Shown here piece by piece: positions 1-9,904 of a DNA stretch of 64,000 bases. Source of the DNA: Adiantum capillus-veneris (Eukaryota; Streptophyta; Polypodiopsida; Polypodiales; Pteridaceae). The position numbers were made by a program, and so were the translations under genes. The notes under the pieces were generated by a model. That model made no database searches. It had not been told where the DNA came from and saw only the letters and a list, made by a program, of their open reading frames with translations. Location of the stretch: positions 142,329,211 through 142,393,210 of the forward strand of contig CM043966.1 of assembly GCA_014529385.2 (NCBI GenBank), in the 5' to 3' direction. Each line of letters starts with the position of its first letter. Position 1 is the first letter of the stretch.

Positions 1-281
1 AGTCAATGATGGAATTACATTCTATGATTACCCTTAGAGGGAAATATTGGGAGAGCTACTACACATGGAGAAGCAGAAGGTCCTCTATTATAAATTAACA
101 CGTACTCTCAAAGGCAATCAACAACTACAAGCCAACAAAATCATACATGGTACATACCATGAAAGCTATCATTGCTCAAATGTAGTATGTACTTGATCTA
201 ACATGCTAGATGCTGACAAAGATAGCCAAAATGATTATCAAATGCATACAATCCTTTCATGACATTGATGCATCAGAAGAG
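1..281 (+). pseudogene. 5' part of older coiled-coil LTR element ORF, split by insertion
   Basis: One frame gives peptides such as KSYMV and MIIKCI, with stops between them. They line up with KSYMVKTL and the segment before FAPDK in the second half of the frame of the young element at 3655-4224. The frame resumes at 5221 once the inserted element and one copy of its AAGAG duplication are removed, giving EE then SWHVF. This is therefore the interrupted half of an older relative. It has several stop codons and is not expected to encode protein. The function of the encoded protein is unknown. Confidence 0.6.
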
Positions 282-574
282 TGTTGAGCCAGCAGAGGAT
301 CACACCCACATTTTTGCTCACACTCATCATTTTTGTAACCATTGATTGTAATAAATGTCTTTCCGATATTGATTTTGATTGGAGCCATTCATTAAGTAAC
401 GGGACTCAATTGAGTTTCCAGCTTGTAATTCCGAAGTAATTTCACTTGCTGATGTAATTGGTTAGAGATGTTCTCACCTCCAAGGCTGAGGTATATAAGC
501 CAAAGTTTTGTAACCTAAGGGGGTTCAGATTATTAATCAAAGTGAGTTTTTGAGCGCCGTGACTGTGTCTGAGA

Positions 575-611
<37 letters not shown>

Positions 612-1215
612 TTATCTACTTGCTACGCGAGCTACGGAGCCTTCATTGTGTTAGCAACGGCGAGAGCTACGCACTGATACCAAGAGTGCGCGCTATCGGC
701 TTCTATGTGTGGTAAGTTCCTACGAGCTTCGGTGTGAGTTTTCTTCCAACTCGTGTGTCGGAATAGAGCGTACAGCATATCTATAGAACCACAGCGAGTA
801 GAGCTACACATTAGTACCATCGGGGTCAAGTTTCGGTCACCTGTATTTTTCGGCCTGTCTTCATACGCGTTTACCGCACGGAGTGATTATAGGTTGATTT
901 TGCAGTTCAAGTCTTTAGGGTGTTGTTCTTACCTAGTGCATAGACTTCCCCTTGAGTTTGAGATCGATTCAATGATTCTAGATCCTGTTTCGTATAGCAT
1001 TCGTTCGTAGTACGGATTTCAGTCACTTGCGTATTTTAGAACTTAGATTTGATTTCCTTAGTAGTGATTGTCATTAGAAGGTCGAGTAGGTGATTTGACA
1101 CCCACCTAGTTATTTCCATGCGCCTGCGGGTCAAGCTCCGTCCTCGTCTGGCAAATTCTGTTGTTGGTTGAGTTCTCGCTATTTAGCTTCCGCTAGCTGC
1201 GTAACATCCTTAACA
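282..1215 (+). repeat. Left LTR of the young element
   Basis: Begins TGTTGAGCC and ends CTTAACA, and is preceded by AAGAG. It contains a TATA-like GGTATATAAGCC near 493-504, a (GA)n run at 571-609, and a conserved 3' half shared with 4274-5215. The short frame at 753-1010 occurs in both LTRs and is not supported as a gene. Many differences from the right LTR are C-to-T or G-to-A changes at CpG. Confidence 0.9.
495..504 (+). promoter_or_regulatory. Probable LTR promoter TATA box
   Basis: GTATATAAGC lies in the left LTR and again at the matching position of the right LTR (about 4483-4492). The position inside the LTR, well upstream of the LTR end, fits a U3 promoter. No transcript evidence is available. 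Confidence 0.5.
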
Positions 1216-1217
1216 TT

Positions 1218-1236
1218 TGGCGCCGCTGCCGGGGAC
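1218..1236 (+). promoter_or_regulatory. Primer-binding site, tRNA-Asp type
   Basis: TGGCGCCGCTGCCGGGGAC starts two bases after the left LTR end. It matches the plant tRNA-Asp 3' end complement (TGGCGCCGTTGCCGGGGA) with one difference. This defines the start of minus-strand DNA synthesis and supports the LTR boundary. Confidence 0.85.
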
Positions 1237-1749
1237 GAGAGCCCTAAGTAGGTGACCTTAGACTAATCCTACGAGGTGAGTCATATAAACTACTTTGTAT
1301 ACTTTAGTTAGAAAAGATCTAGGAGTGGTGGACTCCGAAGATCTCGAGAGATACTAGGAAGTGGGGTATTCCTGGGTCTTCCATGTTGACAGTATTTTTA
1401 GTTTAGCTTAGATTTGTTGTTGTTTTGTTGGTGTTGAGTAGTTGTTGATAGAAGAAGAATTTGCTAGTCCGTGAGTGGCAGTGGATCTCTTTAAAATCAC
1501 AATTACCAAACCCATTTTATGATTAGGAATAGCTTAGGTAGGACTTCATTTGATCCTGATCTGGAGCTAGTAATCATTAGAGTATTTACTTGATATGGTT
1601 GATTGCATGTTAGATCACTAAACCGTCGAGTTAGTAGTGAAACTTGCAATAAACAAAAGTCAGAGAAATTTTCTGTGTATCTGTGAGTTGTTGAGCACTA
1701 GAGAAAGCTTTAGGAAGGATTCTGTGCCAAAAAACTGGAAATCTGTAAC

Positions 1750-1779
1750 TTTAGACATCATACGCGTATAATGTCTAAA
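1750..1779. repeat. Leader palindrome 1
   Basis: A 30-bp inverted repeat with one mismatched pair, centred on ACGCGT. The half-site is TTAGACATCATACG. It is the first of three copies between the primer site and the open frame. Confidence 0.9.
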
Positions 1780-2036
1780 TGACCAAACAGAGACCAAAAC
1801 AGAAATTTTGACTTTACCAGAGTGTTCAAAATGGGGGTTATACCCTAATTTCAACTTAAAACAAGAGCATTAACACTCAAAGAAACCCAAAAAGACAAGT
1901 CGGAGTCCAAGAAACGCAAAGAAGAGGAAATGTTGGATTCAGATCTTGTTTTTACATTCAAACCTGACAAAAACACTTGAAACTCAATTATAAACATTGG
2001 AGAAGGCTTAAAACCAAGAATAGTCAAAATCTGGGA

Positions 2037-2068
2037 CAAAAGACATCATACGCGTATAATGTCTTTTG
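2037..2068. repeat. Leader palindrome 2
   Basis: A 32-bp inverted repeat with the core AGACATCATACG and the complementary half, with one mismatched pair at the same place as copy 1. The flanking arms differ from copy 1 (AAAA/TTTT instead of TTA/TAA) yet still pair, so the pairing rather than only the core has been kept. Confidence 0.9.
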
Positions 2069-2162
2069 GCACATCCACTGCTTATTTTTTATATCTGACC
2101 TGTCAAGATTGTTACAAGCACTGTAGGAAGCATAAATATCAAGTTTTGACCCAAATTGATGA

Positions 2163-2192
2163 AAAAGACATCATACGCGTATGATGTCTTTT
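2163..2192. repeat. Leader palindrome 3
   Basis: A perfect 30-bp palindrome with the core AGACATCATACG / CGTATGATGTCT. It is the best of the three copies and lies about 190 bp before the open frame. Confidence 0.9.
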
Positions 2193-2382
2193 ACCTAATT
2201 TTGGACATATTTTGATACTTTGCCAACACAGATCCATTGTAATAGCTGTCTAGAGGTTATATTTCAAGTTTCATCCCATTTGGATCACAATTGACCCAAA
2301 ACAAGTCAAAAGCGGAAAATTGCCAAGAAAAGCCTAAATTAGCCATAACTTGCTCAAACAGAGTTCAAACTGAATTTTGTGA

Positions 2383-4224
2383 GTGGAAAGAGAGCTAGAT
2401 CCAATTCAGCAAAAGAAAAACGATTATGAAGATCTGGTAGCGATAGGGTACACTGAAGAAGAGGCCCTTGAGGCGGTTTATGGGATCACCCTACAAAAAC
2501 AAGATGATCGGAGAGGGACGGAGGAAAAAACAAGGAGTACAAAAGAAAGTGAAGAGAAACTGGACGAACATAACATACTAGAAGAGCCGAAGCCAGTGGA
2601 GGTGGTGGCAGAAAAAGCTTTAGAGTTGACAGAGGAAGATGAAAAAGACATGCACATGGTGCATGAACTGCTCAACAAGATCAAAGAAAGATCCAAGGCA
2701 AAGGAAGTGGAGATTGAGACAGCCAAACAAAGGGAAGCCGAGTTGCAAAGGAAATTAGAGAATGCTATGACTGAATCTGAAAGTCATAAAGCATCACTCT
2801 ACGACGCGGAAAATGAGAGAGACGGCTTGATACTCCAGCTAGCTGAGGCCTCAAGAGAAGTAACAAGTGCACAGGAAGCAAGGGAGCGGATGGAAGACGA
2901 CTTGGAGGCGGCTAGAGATGAGCTCATTGAGCTAAGGGAAAGAGTCGAGCTCCAAGAAAGAACAATCACTAGACTCAGGACTACTCCTAGAGCTAGCAGA
3001 GCAGGAACCGAACAAGAGGGAGCTCTTGTACCAGCTCTGGAAGACCAGGTCCGAAGCTTACAAAGAGAGCTAAGATTAGAGCAAGTGCAAAGGTTGCACA
3101 TTGCAGAGGGATCATTGGCAGTAGAGGAGAGGCTCACTTTAGAAAATCAAACACTAAGAACAGAGAATGAGACCCTCCGCAAACAGCTCCAAGATCTACA
3201 AGAGCAACAAAGAAGAGAGACAAAGAACCCACAAGAAGGATCGGGTGGAGCACCCATAGAGCTACCAAAAACTGGAGAGGCAACCACAGTTGAAGATCCA
3301 GCCCCAGTTCAAGAGGTGGCCTCAACTTCAGGAATCTCTGAAGAAGAAGAACAAAGGCTCCATGACCAAGTAGAAAAGTCAACAGAGGAGAGTGCCAAAG
3401 CGGAAATGGAATGGGAGAGGAGACTCCTAATCTCCATTAGACTTCAAGGACTAGACACAAAAGTGCTCCATGAAGAGTGGATGCAACCCAGCCTGCCTTT
3501 CCCTTTGATGAAGTTTGAAGTGATAAAAACGAAAAAGAGAATAGAGGAGGAGCAGTATGTCTCTCTTTACGAAGGCGACATCACAAAAGAGGAACAATCA
3601 AAGAAGATTGTAGATTCGCAGCCTAGATGGAGGAAAGGTTGGCTGAACAAATAACCAGCCTACCTCATCTACTTGGTAGAGGCACCAAAGGAGATTCGGG
3701 AGGATGCAACCTTCTGCCCGGTGCCAAGAGTCAGAAGCTGGAAAGAGCATGGCAGGATTGCAGAAAAGAAGCCAAATTGTCTTAATTACCCAAGGATGCC
3801 AGGACCAAAGGCAGGAGAGAGAATAGGTAAATCCTACATGGTGAAAACCCTAATGGGCACCATCAAGCTCTTTACTGGCTCTCTTGACCTTTCGTGTCAA
3901 ATGATCAAGAAAATTTGCAGGACTCTCTTAGCTTGCATTGAAGTGTTCGCGCCAGATAAAGCCACGACCTCGAGTCTACTATCGACGGCCGACACAGTGA
4001 CTGATATGATGTATGACCTTTCATTGCAGCCTTCTCCAAAAGTGTTGCACCTCCTATACCAGAGGATTATGTTTTTGCCTAGCTTCCACATGCAAACATT
4101 CGAAGAAGCTTTCTACACCGGCTTTTTCACCCACGAAAGCAAAATATTCAGCCCAACCTTGACCATCGGCAACCTACGATACGAATCACATTTGAAGATG
4201 CTCAAGACGACAGGACTTTATTGA
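2383..4224 (+). CDS. Coiled-coil retroelement protein, single frame with one internal stop
   Basis: The frame runs 2383-3651, meets TAA at 3652-3654, and continues in the same frame to 4224, about 613 codons in all. It opens directly after a TGA at 2380-2382 with GTG, and the first ATG is codon 90 (2650). Residues about 14-36 (YEDLVAIGYTEEEALEAVYG) resemble the first helices of a UBA-like fold. Residues 85-290 are highly charged with long heptad-like stretches, for example LEAARDELIELRERVELQER, typical of a dimeric coiled coil. A Pro/Glu-rich link follows. The last 190 codons are mixed hydrophobic and share MQTFEEAF.GFF with the older copy at 5330-5400. No zinc knuckle or enzyme motif is seen. 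By position it replaces gag, so a particle or RNA-binding role is possible but unproven. The internal stop may be decay or readthrough. Confidence 0.6.
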
Positions 4225-4261
4225 CCAAGCATAAAAGTCATGTCAAGGACGACATGAACGC

Positions 4262-4273
4262 AGAGGGGGGGAG
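4262..4273 (+). promoter_or_regulatory. Polypurine tract
   Basis: AGAGGGGGGGAG directly precedes the right LTR. It is the expected plus-strand primer of an LTR element and supports the orientation. Confidence 0.8.
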
Positions 4274-5215
4274 TGTTGAGCCAGCAGAGGATCACACCCA
4301 CATTTTTGCTCACACTCATCATTTTTGTAACCATTGATTGTAATAAATGTCTTTCCGACATTGATTTTGATTGGAGCCATTCATTAAGTAACGGGACTCA
4401 ATTGAGTTTCCAGCTTGTAATTCCGAAGTAATTTCACTTGCTGATGTAATTGGTTAGAGATGTTCTCACCTCCAAGGCTGAGGTATATAAGCCAAAGTTT
4501 TGTAACCTAAGGGGATTCAGATTATTAATCAAAGTGAGTTTTTGAGCACCGTGGCTGTGTTTGAGAGAGAGTGAGAGAGAGAGAGAGAGTCTTATCTACT
4601 TGCTACGCGAGCTACGGAGCCGCCATTGGAGAAGCGACACCGCCATTGTGTTAGCAACAGCGAGAGCTACGCACTGATACCAAGAGTGCGCGCTATCGGC
4701 TTCTATGTGTGGTAAGTTCCTACGAGCTTCGGTGTGAGTTTTCTTCCAACTCGTGTGTCAGAATAGAGCGTGCAACATATCTATAGAACCACAACGAGTA
4801 GAGCTACACATTAGTACCATCAGGGTCAAGTTTCGGTCACCTGTATTTTTCGGCCTGTCTTCATACGCGTTTACCGCACGGAGTGATTATAGGTTGATTT
4901 TGCAGTTCAAGTCTTTAGGGTGTTGTTCTTACCTAGTGCATAGACTTCCCCTTGAGTTTGAGATCGATTCAATGATTCTAGATCCTGTTTCGTATAGCAT
5001 TCGTTCGTAGTACGGATTTCAGTCACTTGCGTATTTTAGAACTTAGATTTGATTTCCTTAGTAGTGATTGTCATTAGAAGGTCGAGTAGGTGATTTGACA
5101 CCCACCTAGTTGTTTCCATGCGCTTGCGGGTCAAGCTCCGTCCTCGTCTGACAAATTCTGTTGTTGGTTGAGTTCTCGCTATTTAGCTTCTGCTAGCTGC
5201 GTAACCGCCTTAAGA
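4274..5215 (+). repeat. Right LTR of the young element
   Basis: Begins TGTTGAGCC and ends CTTAAGA, followed by AAGAG at 5216-5220. Compared with the left LTR it has a shorter GA run (about 4563-4589) and a 20-bp insertion near 4620-4650 containing a repeated CGCCATTG word. The last dinucleotide is GA rather than the canonical CA, a single change. Confidence 0.9.
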
Positions 5216-5220
5216 AAGAG

Positions 5221-5605
5221 TCTTGGCACGTGTTCCTTGTAGGCACATAGGAAATTTCTTGGAACTTCGCCCCTAATAGGAATATTCTCATGGGGATTTA
5301 TGCAAGACTCATAGTCCTCCCCTCACACTACCTATAGACATTTGAGGAAGCTTTTATGATAGGGTTTTTTGAGATGGACTCCACCATATTCAATCCCATG
5401 ACCAAAGATTTACCAACAAGGCACATAGCCTATCATAGTGCTATATTGAACAATCCATTCAAGGATTTGTCAGTCCAAGCTGATATAGTTACTCGATCTG
5501 CCAAATTTACTTAGATCACAAAGACATTGGAAAAGTGGAAATTCAACTATTAAAGAGCTAAAGCAAAGGCTTGCATGAGGACGTGCAATGGCTAGGAATG
5601 GGGAG
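5221..5605 (+). pseudogene. 3' part of older coiled-coil element ORF plus purine tract
   Basis: Translation gives TFEEAFMIGFFEMDSTIFNP, matching TFEEAFYTGFFTHESKIFSP in the young element with about half the residues identical. Stops interrupt it before and after. The region ends in GGAATGGGGAG (5595-5605), a polypurine tract that abuts TGTTTGCAG, the start of the older element's LTR. Together with 1-281 it forms the target into which the young element jumped. Confidence 0.7.
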
Positions 5606-6211
5606 TGTTTGCAGATGTAGCTGGGGGGTGCTGACCACACCTAGCTGAGCCTAAAATTTTAAATTAATCCATACCATTTTTCCCAAAATGCCTTGTAAAA
5701 GCGACATTATGATTTTTGATCCAAATGCTATATATTCAAAGCTGTATTCTTTTATCTCATGAGCCTAAAATTCTTGTAAGCTAGCCAGTGCCCATATGAA
5801 AATCTCTAGGTATAAAGCTCAAAAACCCTTAGTTTGAAAACACATTGTAACATTATTTGAAGTTTGGAAGATCTTTTTGTATGTACGACTGTGACCGGCT
5901 ACTGACCTTGTAACGGATTATTCTCTTAATATGGTAATCAAAATTCTATTATGAGAATTCATTAGGAAAAATTAGCACTCAATTTTGGGCCTTGTAAGAA
6001 ATGCCATGTCAGCATAGAGAGAGAGATAATAGAAAGTCCCTATTTTCATTTTCTCGTATTTGTTTTAAAAATACCCTAAAACCACCCATACTACAAGGTA
6101 CGTTTAGTAAAAATCTCAAAAGGTGTTCATGCAATGATAATCTATGAGTAGCTTGTCCATTGTATTGAATGGAGCTCATCATCTTGTGGTCTCTTGGTAG
6201 TCAATGCCCCA
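5606..6211 (+). repeat. LTR of the older element (3' boundary approximate)
   Basis: Starts TGTTTGCAG after the purine tract. It has a TATA-like GGTATAAAGC at about 5808-5817 and ends provisionally at CCCCACA near 6211, which is followed by GTGGTATCC, weakly like an initiator tRNA-Met primer site. I cannot find a partner LTR in the window, so the right end is a guess. Confidence 0.4.
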
Positions 6212-6457
6212 CAGTGGTATCCAAAAAAGGCTATCTAGTTGTAAGCATCAGGCCCCTTCCAATACTTCTCTCTTTTGATGTAAGGTCCATAGTTCCTTTG
6301 AAGAAAAGTGTGGTCTTTACCTTTGTCCCATCTGTAGCTTAGAATTTATCGATGAAAATTTTTGTCGGGATTTGAGCCAGCTCCTCATCTGTTACATGGG
6401 CTATTTGAAGAACTGCCCATAATCTCATATGGTGTAGCTTCCCATTCTTTTTTAGGC

Positions 6458-6487
6458 TTTTGGTAGCAAGGCATCTTGCTACCAAAA
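6458..6487. repeat. Perfect hairpin in leader-like DNA
   Basis: TTTTGGTAGCAAG, the 4-base loop GCAT, then CTTGCTACCAAAA: 13-bp arms without mismatch. The stretch 6212-6457 has no supported gene. Confidence 0.85.
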
Positions 6488-6679
6488 AGTCAATTGTTTA
6501 GGTCTAGAAATTGATTAAGAAGCTGTCAAAAAGTCAAAATAATGCAAACTTGACCATAAAATGAAAGGTGAGCATAACTTGATCAAAGGAGTTTCAAATT
6601 TGACCAAACTTCACCACTGTGACTTGGACAACTATAAGCACTAGATCAAAGTGTTCTAGGTCAATTTTGGGTCAAAGCT

Positions 6680-7902
6680 ACATGGATTGTGATCCATGTT
6701 AGAACACAATTTGAAGATCAATTTTCATCATTTGGTTTAATATGTTATTGGGATGCTAGGGTTGAAAACTTTTGGGATTTTCATCATTGGTTTGAAATTT
6801 AAGCCAAAATTTGAGATTTTTTTGCACAATTAGATAATTTTGAAATTTTTATAGGGTTTTTGATGTCCAAATGACTTGAAAATTCAAGATTATGCTTTGT
6901 TGGACATTTGGAAGGTAATGGCTAGGTTACGGTCTAGATTTGTGAGAAAGGTACATGGATCATGATCCATGTTTGATCACATTTGGAGGTAAACTTTGGG
7001 GACATGTTTCTATAGCCTATCCTAGCACACTGGTGGAATCTTTTCAAGTTTGGATCCGTTTTCCCTAAGTATAACCAATTTCTCATCCCGAGGTCCAATT
7101 TTTTTGACTTTTTCCATATTGGTTTCTTGGAGTTAAGTTTGATTTATCCTTGTGCCTAGAGTGTGTTGCTTTTGGTTTATCCAATGCTTTGAGGTTAGAT
7201 TTTACCCCCAAGGCTAGCTATCTATCAAGTTTCACTACATTTTGAGATTGTTTGTCCCTTTTGTCCGAGCTGAAAAAATCTACCCAATTGGCAAGCATTT
7301 TTGGACTTCTTTTGAACATATAGGCATACGTAAGTTCATTTTCTCTTCTAAGCACTTGATTCTAAAAAATCCTTAACTTTTCCCTTATAGCACTCTGAGA
7401 ATGGCACCAATTCCTGATCACTTCATGATTTCACTTCTATAAACATTGTAGACTCTGACCATGCTAGTTTTGCCCATGAGGTACCTGTATCACGATCCAT
7501 GTTTGCACCCAATTTACACCAAAATTTGGGGGAAGGTTCCTAACAAGTCCCCTAAGCTTCTGGTCACACTTTTTTGAAGTTTGGATCAATTTTTCTTTGC
7601 ATGGGTCCAGATGACCATTTGCAGATTGAATTTCCAAAATTTTGTGATTTTAGGGTGTAATGAACTCCTTTTTTGGATGTAATAAACTTCATTTTTGTCA
7701 AAAATTACAAGGTGACTACCCCATGCTATGATCTAGCTGTGTTTTAATTTTTGCATGATTCTGACACAATAGGGTACACTGATCCATGTTGGAAAGGATT
7801 TTGCAATTGTGATTGTTGCAGTGTATAGACGATGTTGGGGGATATCTCCTGGTGAAATTTGTTTGCATTCTGAGGTGGAGGAACATGAATCAAGATCCAT
7901 GT
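6680..7902. repeat. Dispersed leader palindromes, family A, first locus
   Basis: Copies of ACATGGATnnnnATCCATGT lie at 6680-6699 (central mismatches), 6953-6972 (perfect 20-bp palindrome), 7483-7502 and 7883-7902 (left arm degenerate). A half-site GATCCATGTT lies at 7781-7790. The DNA between them is AT-rich and noncoding; the 70-codon frame at 7813-8025 is not convincing. The same motif recurs at 18.5-19.35 kb in front of a related gag remnant. Confidence 0.85.
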
Positions 7903-8194
7903 TCCATCCCTAATCTATACTTTGATGGCATGGTTGAATTTTTATTGCTTAGGAAGCTCACTGGTGAATTACTTTTGAGTTTGGACTTTTTTAAACCCCC
8001 CAAAAGGCCTCTACCAATTTGCTAATAATCCGTCTTGATGTTGATCAGTGTAGTCGATTTGGTGTTTTTTTGCAGTGTTAGCTACAAAATTTGCTCATGG
8101 GAAGTAGAAGAGGATATTAGTTGAATCTAATGGTGTGTGGTGGCTATGAATGTTTGTGGCAGGCAAAAGCGTACTAGCTCCACTCTAGGTCACA

Positions 8195-8197
<3 letters not shown>

Positions 8198-8275
<78 letters not shown>

Positions 8276-8308
8276 GTGCGTGCGTGTGTGTGTGTGTGTG
8301 TGTGTGCA
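8198..8308. repeat. Compound (CT)n(GT)n microsatellite
   Basis: About 76 bp of CT followed by a GTGCGTGCGTGT run. The 20 bases before it (ACTCTAGGTCACAAAGCTCT) are identical to those before the tract at 9297. The open frames through it are artefacts of the repeat. From 8309 to 9296 I see only AT-rich DNA with no supported gene. Confidence 0.95.
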
Positions 8309-9293
8309 GCTGTTACATTCAAAAGACAGTTGGGTTCAAAGAAAAGGCAAAAATTAGTACAAAAACAACTCATTTTTAGAATTATCTTTGTACATGGCAT
8401 ATGAGAATGAAGCCTCATTCTAGTATACAATGATAGTGATCCAATAAAGAATTACTTTGGTAGGAGTAGGTATACTATCTCATAGACAATAGCTTTAAGC
8501 CAAAAAAAATTCCAAGAAAGGATAGAGTCCTCACTTGCATTCATCCAAACAAGACAATAGGTTTGTTAGCCTTGGATGTGTATTACAGGTGTCAATGGAC
8601 TATATCAATTATTATCCATGTCCAACTTACAACCCTTTTTAACTTAAAACCACTGTTTAAAATATTTATGTCTTTTAGTTCTTTTTAGTGAAAAAACAGT
8701 TTATTTATCTCATTTAATGTCAGTAATTGTATGGTTTTTTTATAGCCCAATAGTTTGAAACACCTTTAAATAGATCTTTAACATATATATAATTTTGATC
8801 AAAAGGCCATTACCCCTTTTGATCCAAGTGTCCTATTTTAACCCATAGGTTAGTTTTTCAGATGTTGTTTTGCAAATTTGTCAGGCCCAAATTCCTAAGT
8901 ACCATAAAGCATAAAGTAACCTAATTATCATCTTGAGACATGTACCCATACCAGAAAAACTTTGCCAATTTTGTCAGGCTCCGATTTCACTAGCTTTACT
9001 AAGTACCATGAAGCGATAAAGTGTCCTCAATACCAACTATAGATACCTTCCATTTTTTTGAAAAAACTCTCGGCTTTTGTCAAGCCAAATCAAGAATCTC
9101 ATATTCATTTGGGCTTACTAATATCAACCTACAAGAATTTGTAAGTTTAATAAGAAAAACACTAAAAGAGCCCAAGTTAAGAAGATTAGTAAAGAGAAAA
9201 AACCCACCAGTTCTGTCAACGTCATGCAATATAACCTAATATGCGAGATCCTTTGTAAATGTAAAAATCCCAAAAGTGGTACTCTAGGTCACA

Positions 9294-9296
<3 letters not shown>

Positions 9297-9369
<73 letters not shown>

Positions 9370-9393
9370 TGTGTGTGTGTGTGTGTGTGTGTG
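9297..9393. repeat. Second compound (CT)n(GT)n microsatellite
   Basis: About 70 bp of CT then GT repeats, with the same 20-bp left flank as the tract at 8198. The right flanks of the two tracts differ, so the duplication is limited to the left side and the repeat. Confidence 0.95.
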
Positions 9394-9904
9394 GCTTTGA
9401 CAAATGGAAATGAACCCTAATTTTCCCATGAGTGTGCAACCTACCCAGACTGCCAAGTGCATACTTACCTTGCTCGCCCTAACTTTCCATGGATGCTTGA
9501 TCACTGATTTACCCGTCGCAATTTTGCAATTTTGATCCGTCGTAAGTTGGTCCAAAATTTTGACTTGTTCCAAATCCTTCCAAAGTTGGCATGCTTGAAG
9601 CTCTTGCTTTGGTCATCCGATATTTTCTTTTAGAACTTGATTCCAACTTTCCTGATTCAATTTATTAAACTTTATTCTTATCAATTATAAACTAAAGAAA
9701 ATTGCTAAAAAGTATTTTTATTTGGCCAAAAATTAGCCAAAATTATTCCACACTCATATATACATACTCTCACTCTATGCATCATGTCTGTTAAAATTAT
9801 CACTACTCTAGTATACCTGATAAGAAGTAAATCTTGCTAAGAAGCAACTAAAAAGAAAACATTGAAAGAAAAAAACACACTTTATACATTATACATGTAG
9901 ATTC

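Larger units (their letters stand above)
282..5215 (+). mobile_element. Young non-autonomous LTR retrotransposon (LARD-like) encoding a coiled-coil protein
   Basis: The element is about 4.9 kb. It has two LTRs of 934 and 942 bp that match at roughly 98 percent by eye. A tRNA-Asp-type primer site follows the left LTR, a purine tract precedes the right LTR, and the direct repeat AAGAG lies at 277-281 and 5216-5220. The inside (1216-4273) holds a noncoding leader with three palindromes and one long frame (2383-4224) that is largely coiled coil. I see no protease, reverse transcriptase, RNase H or integrase motif, so mobility must have come from another element. The primer site is the kind used by Ty3/gypsy elements of plants, so the helper is probably Ty3-type, which is inference. 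It lies in the same orientation inside the reading frame of an older relative (1-281 and 5221-5605). Confidence 0.85.

Noticed and set aside
753-1010. 85-codon open frame repeated at 4753-5010
   Set aside because: It lies inside the LTR, and its duplication is explained by the LTR pair. No motif or start context supports a gene.
1750-2192. Reading the spaced palindromes as a CRISPR array
   Set aside because: Spacing is irregular, only three copies occur, the setting is a plant retroelement leader and no cas genes exist.
2478-3382. Three minus-strand frames rich in Ser and Leu
   Set aside because: They are antisense shadows of the Glu/Lys-rich coiled-coil frame.
6190-6420. Minus-strand peptide-like stretch (AVLQIAHVTDEELAQIPTKI)
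   Set aside because: Two minus frames look equally protein-like, neither matches a family I know, and stops interrupt both.
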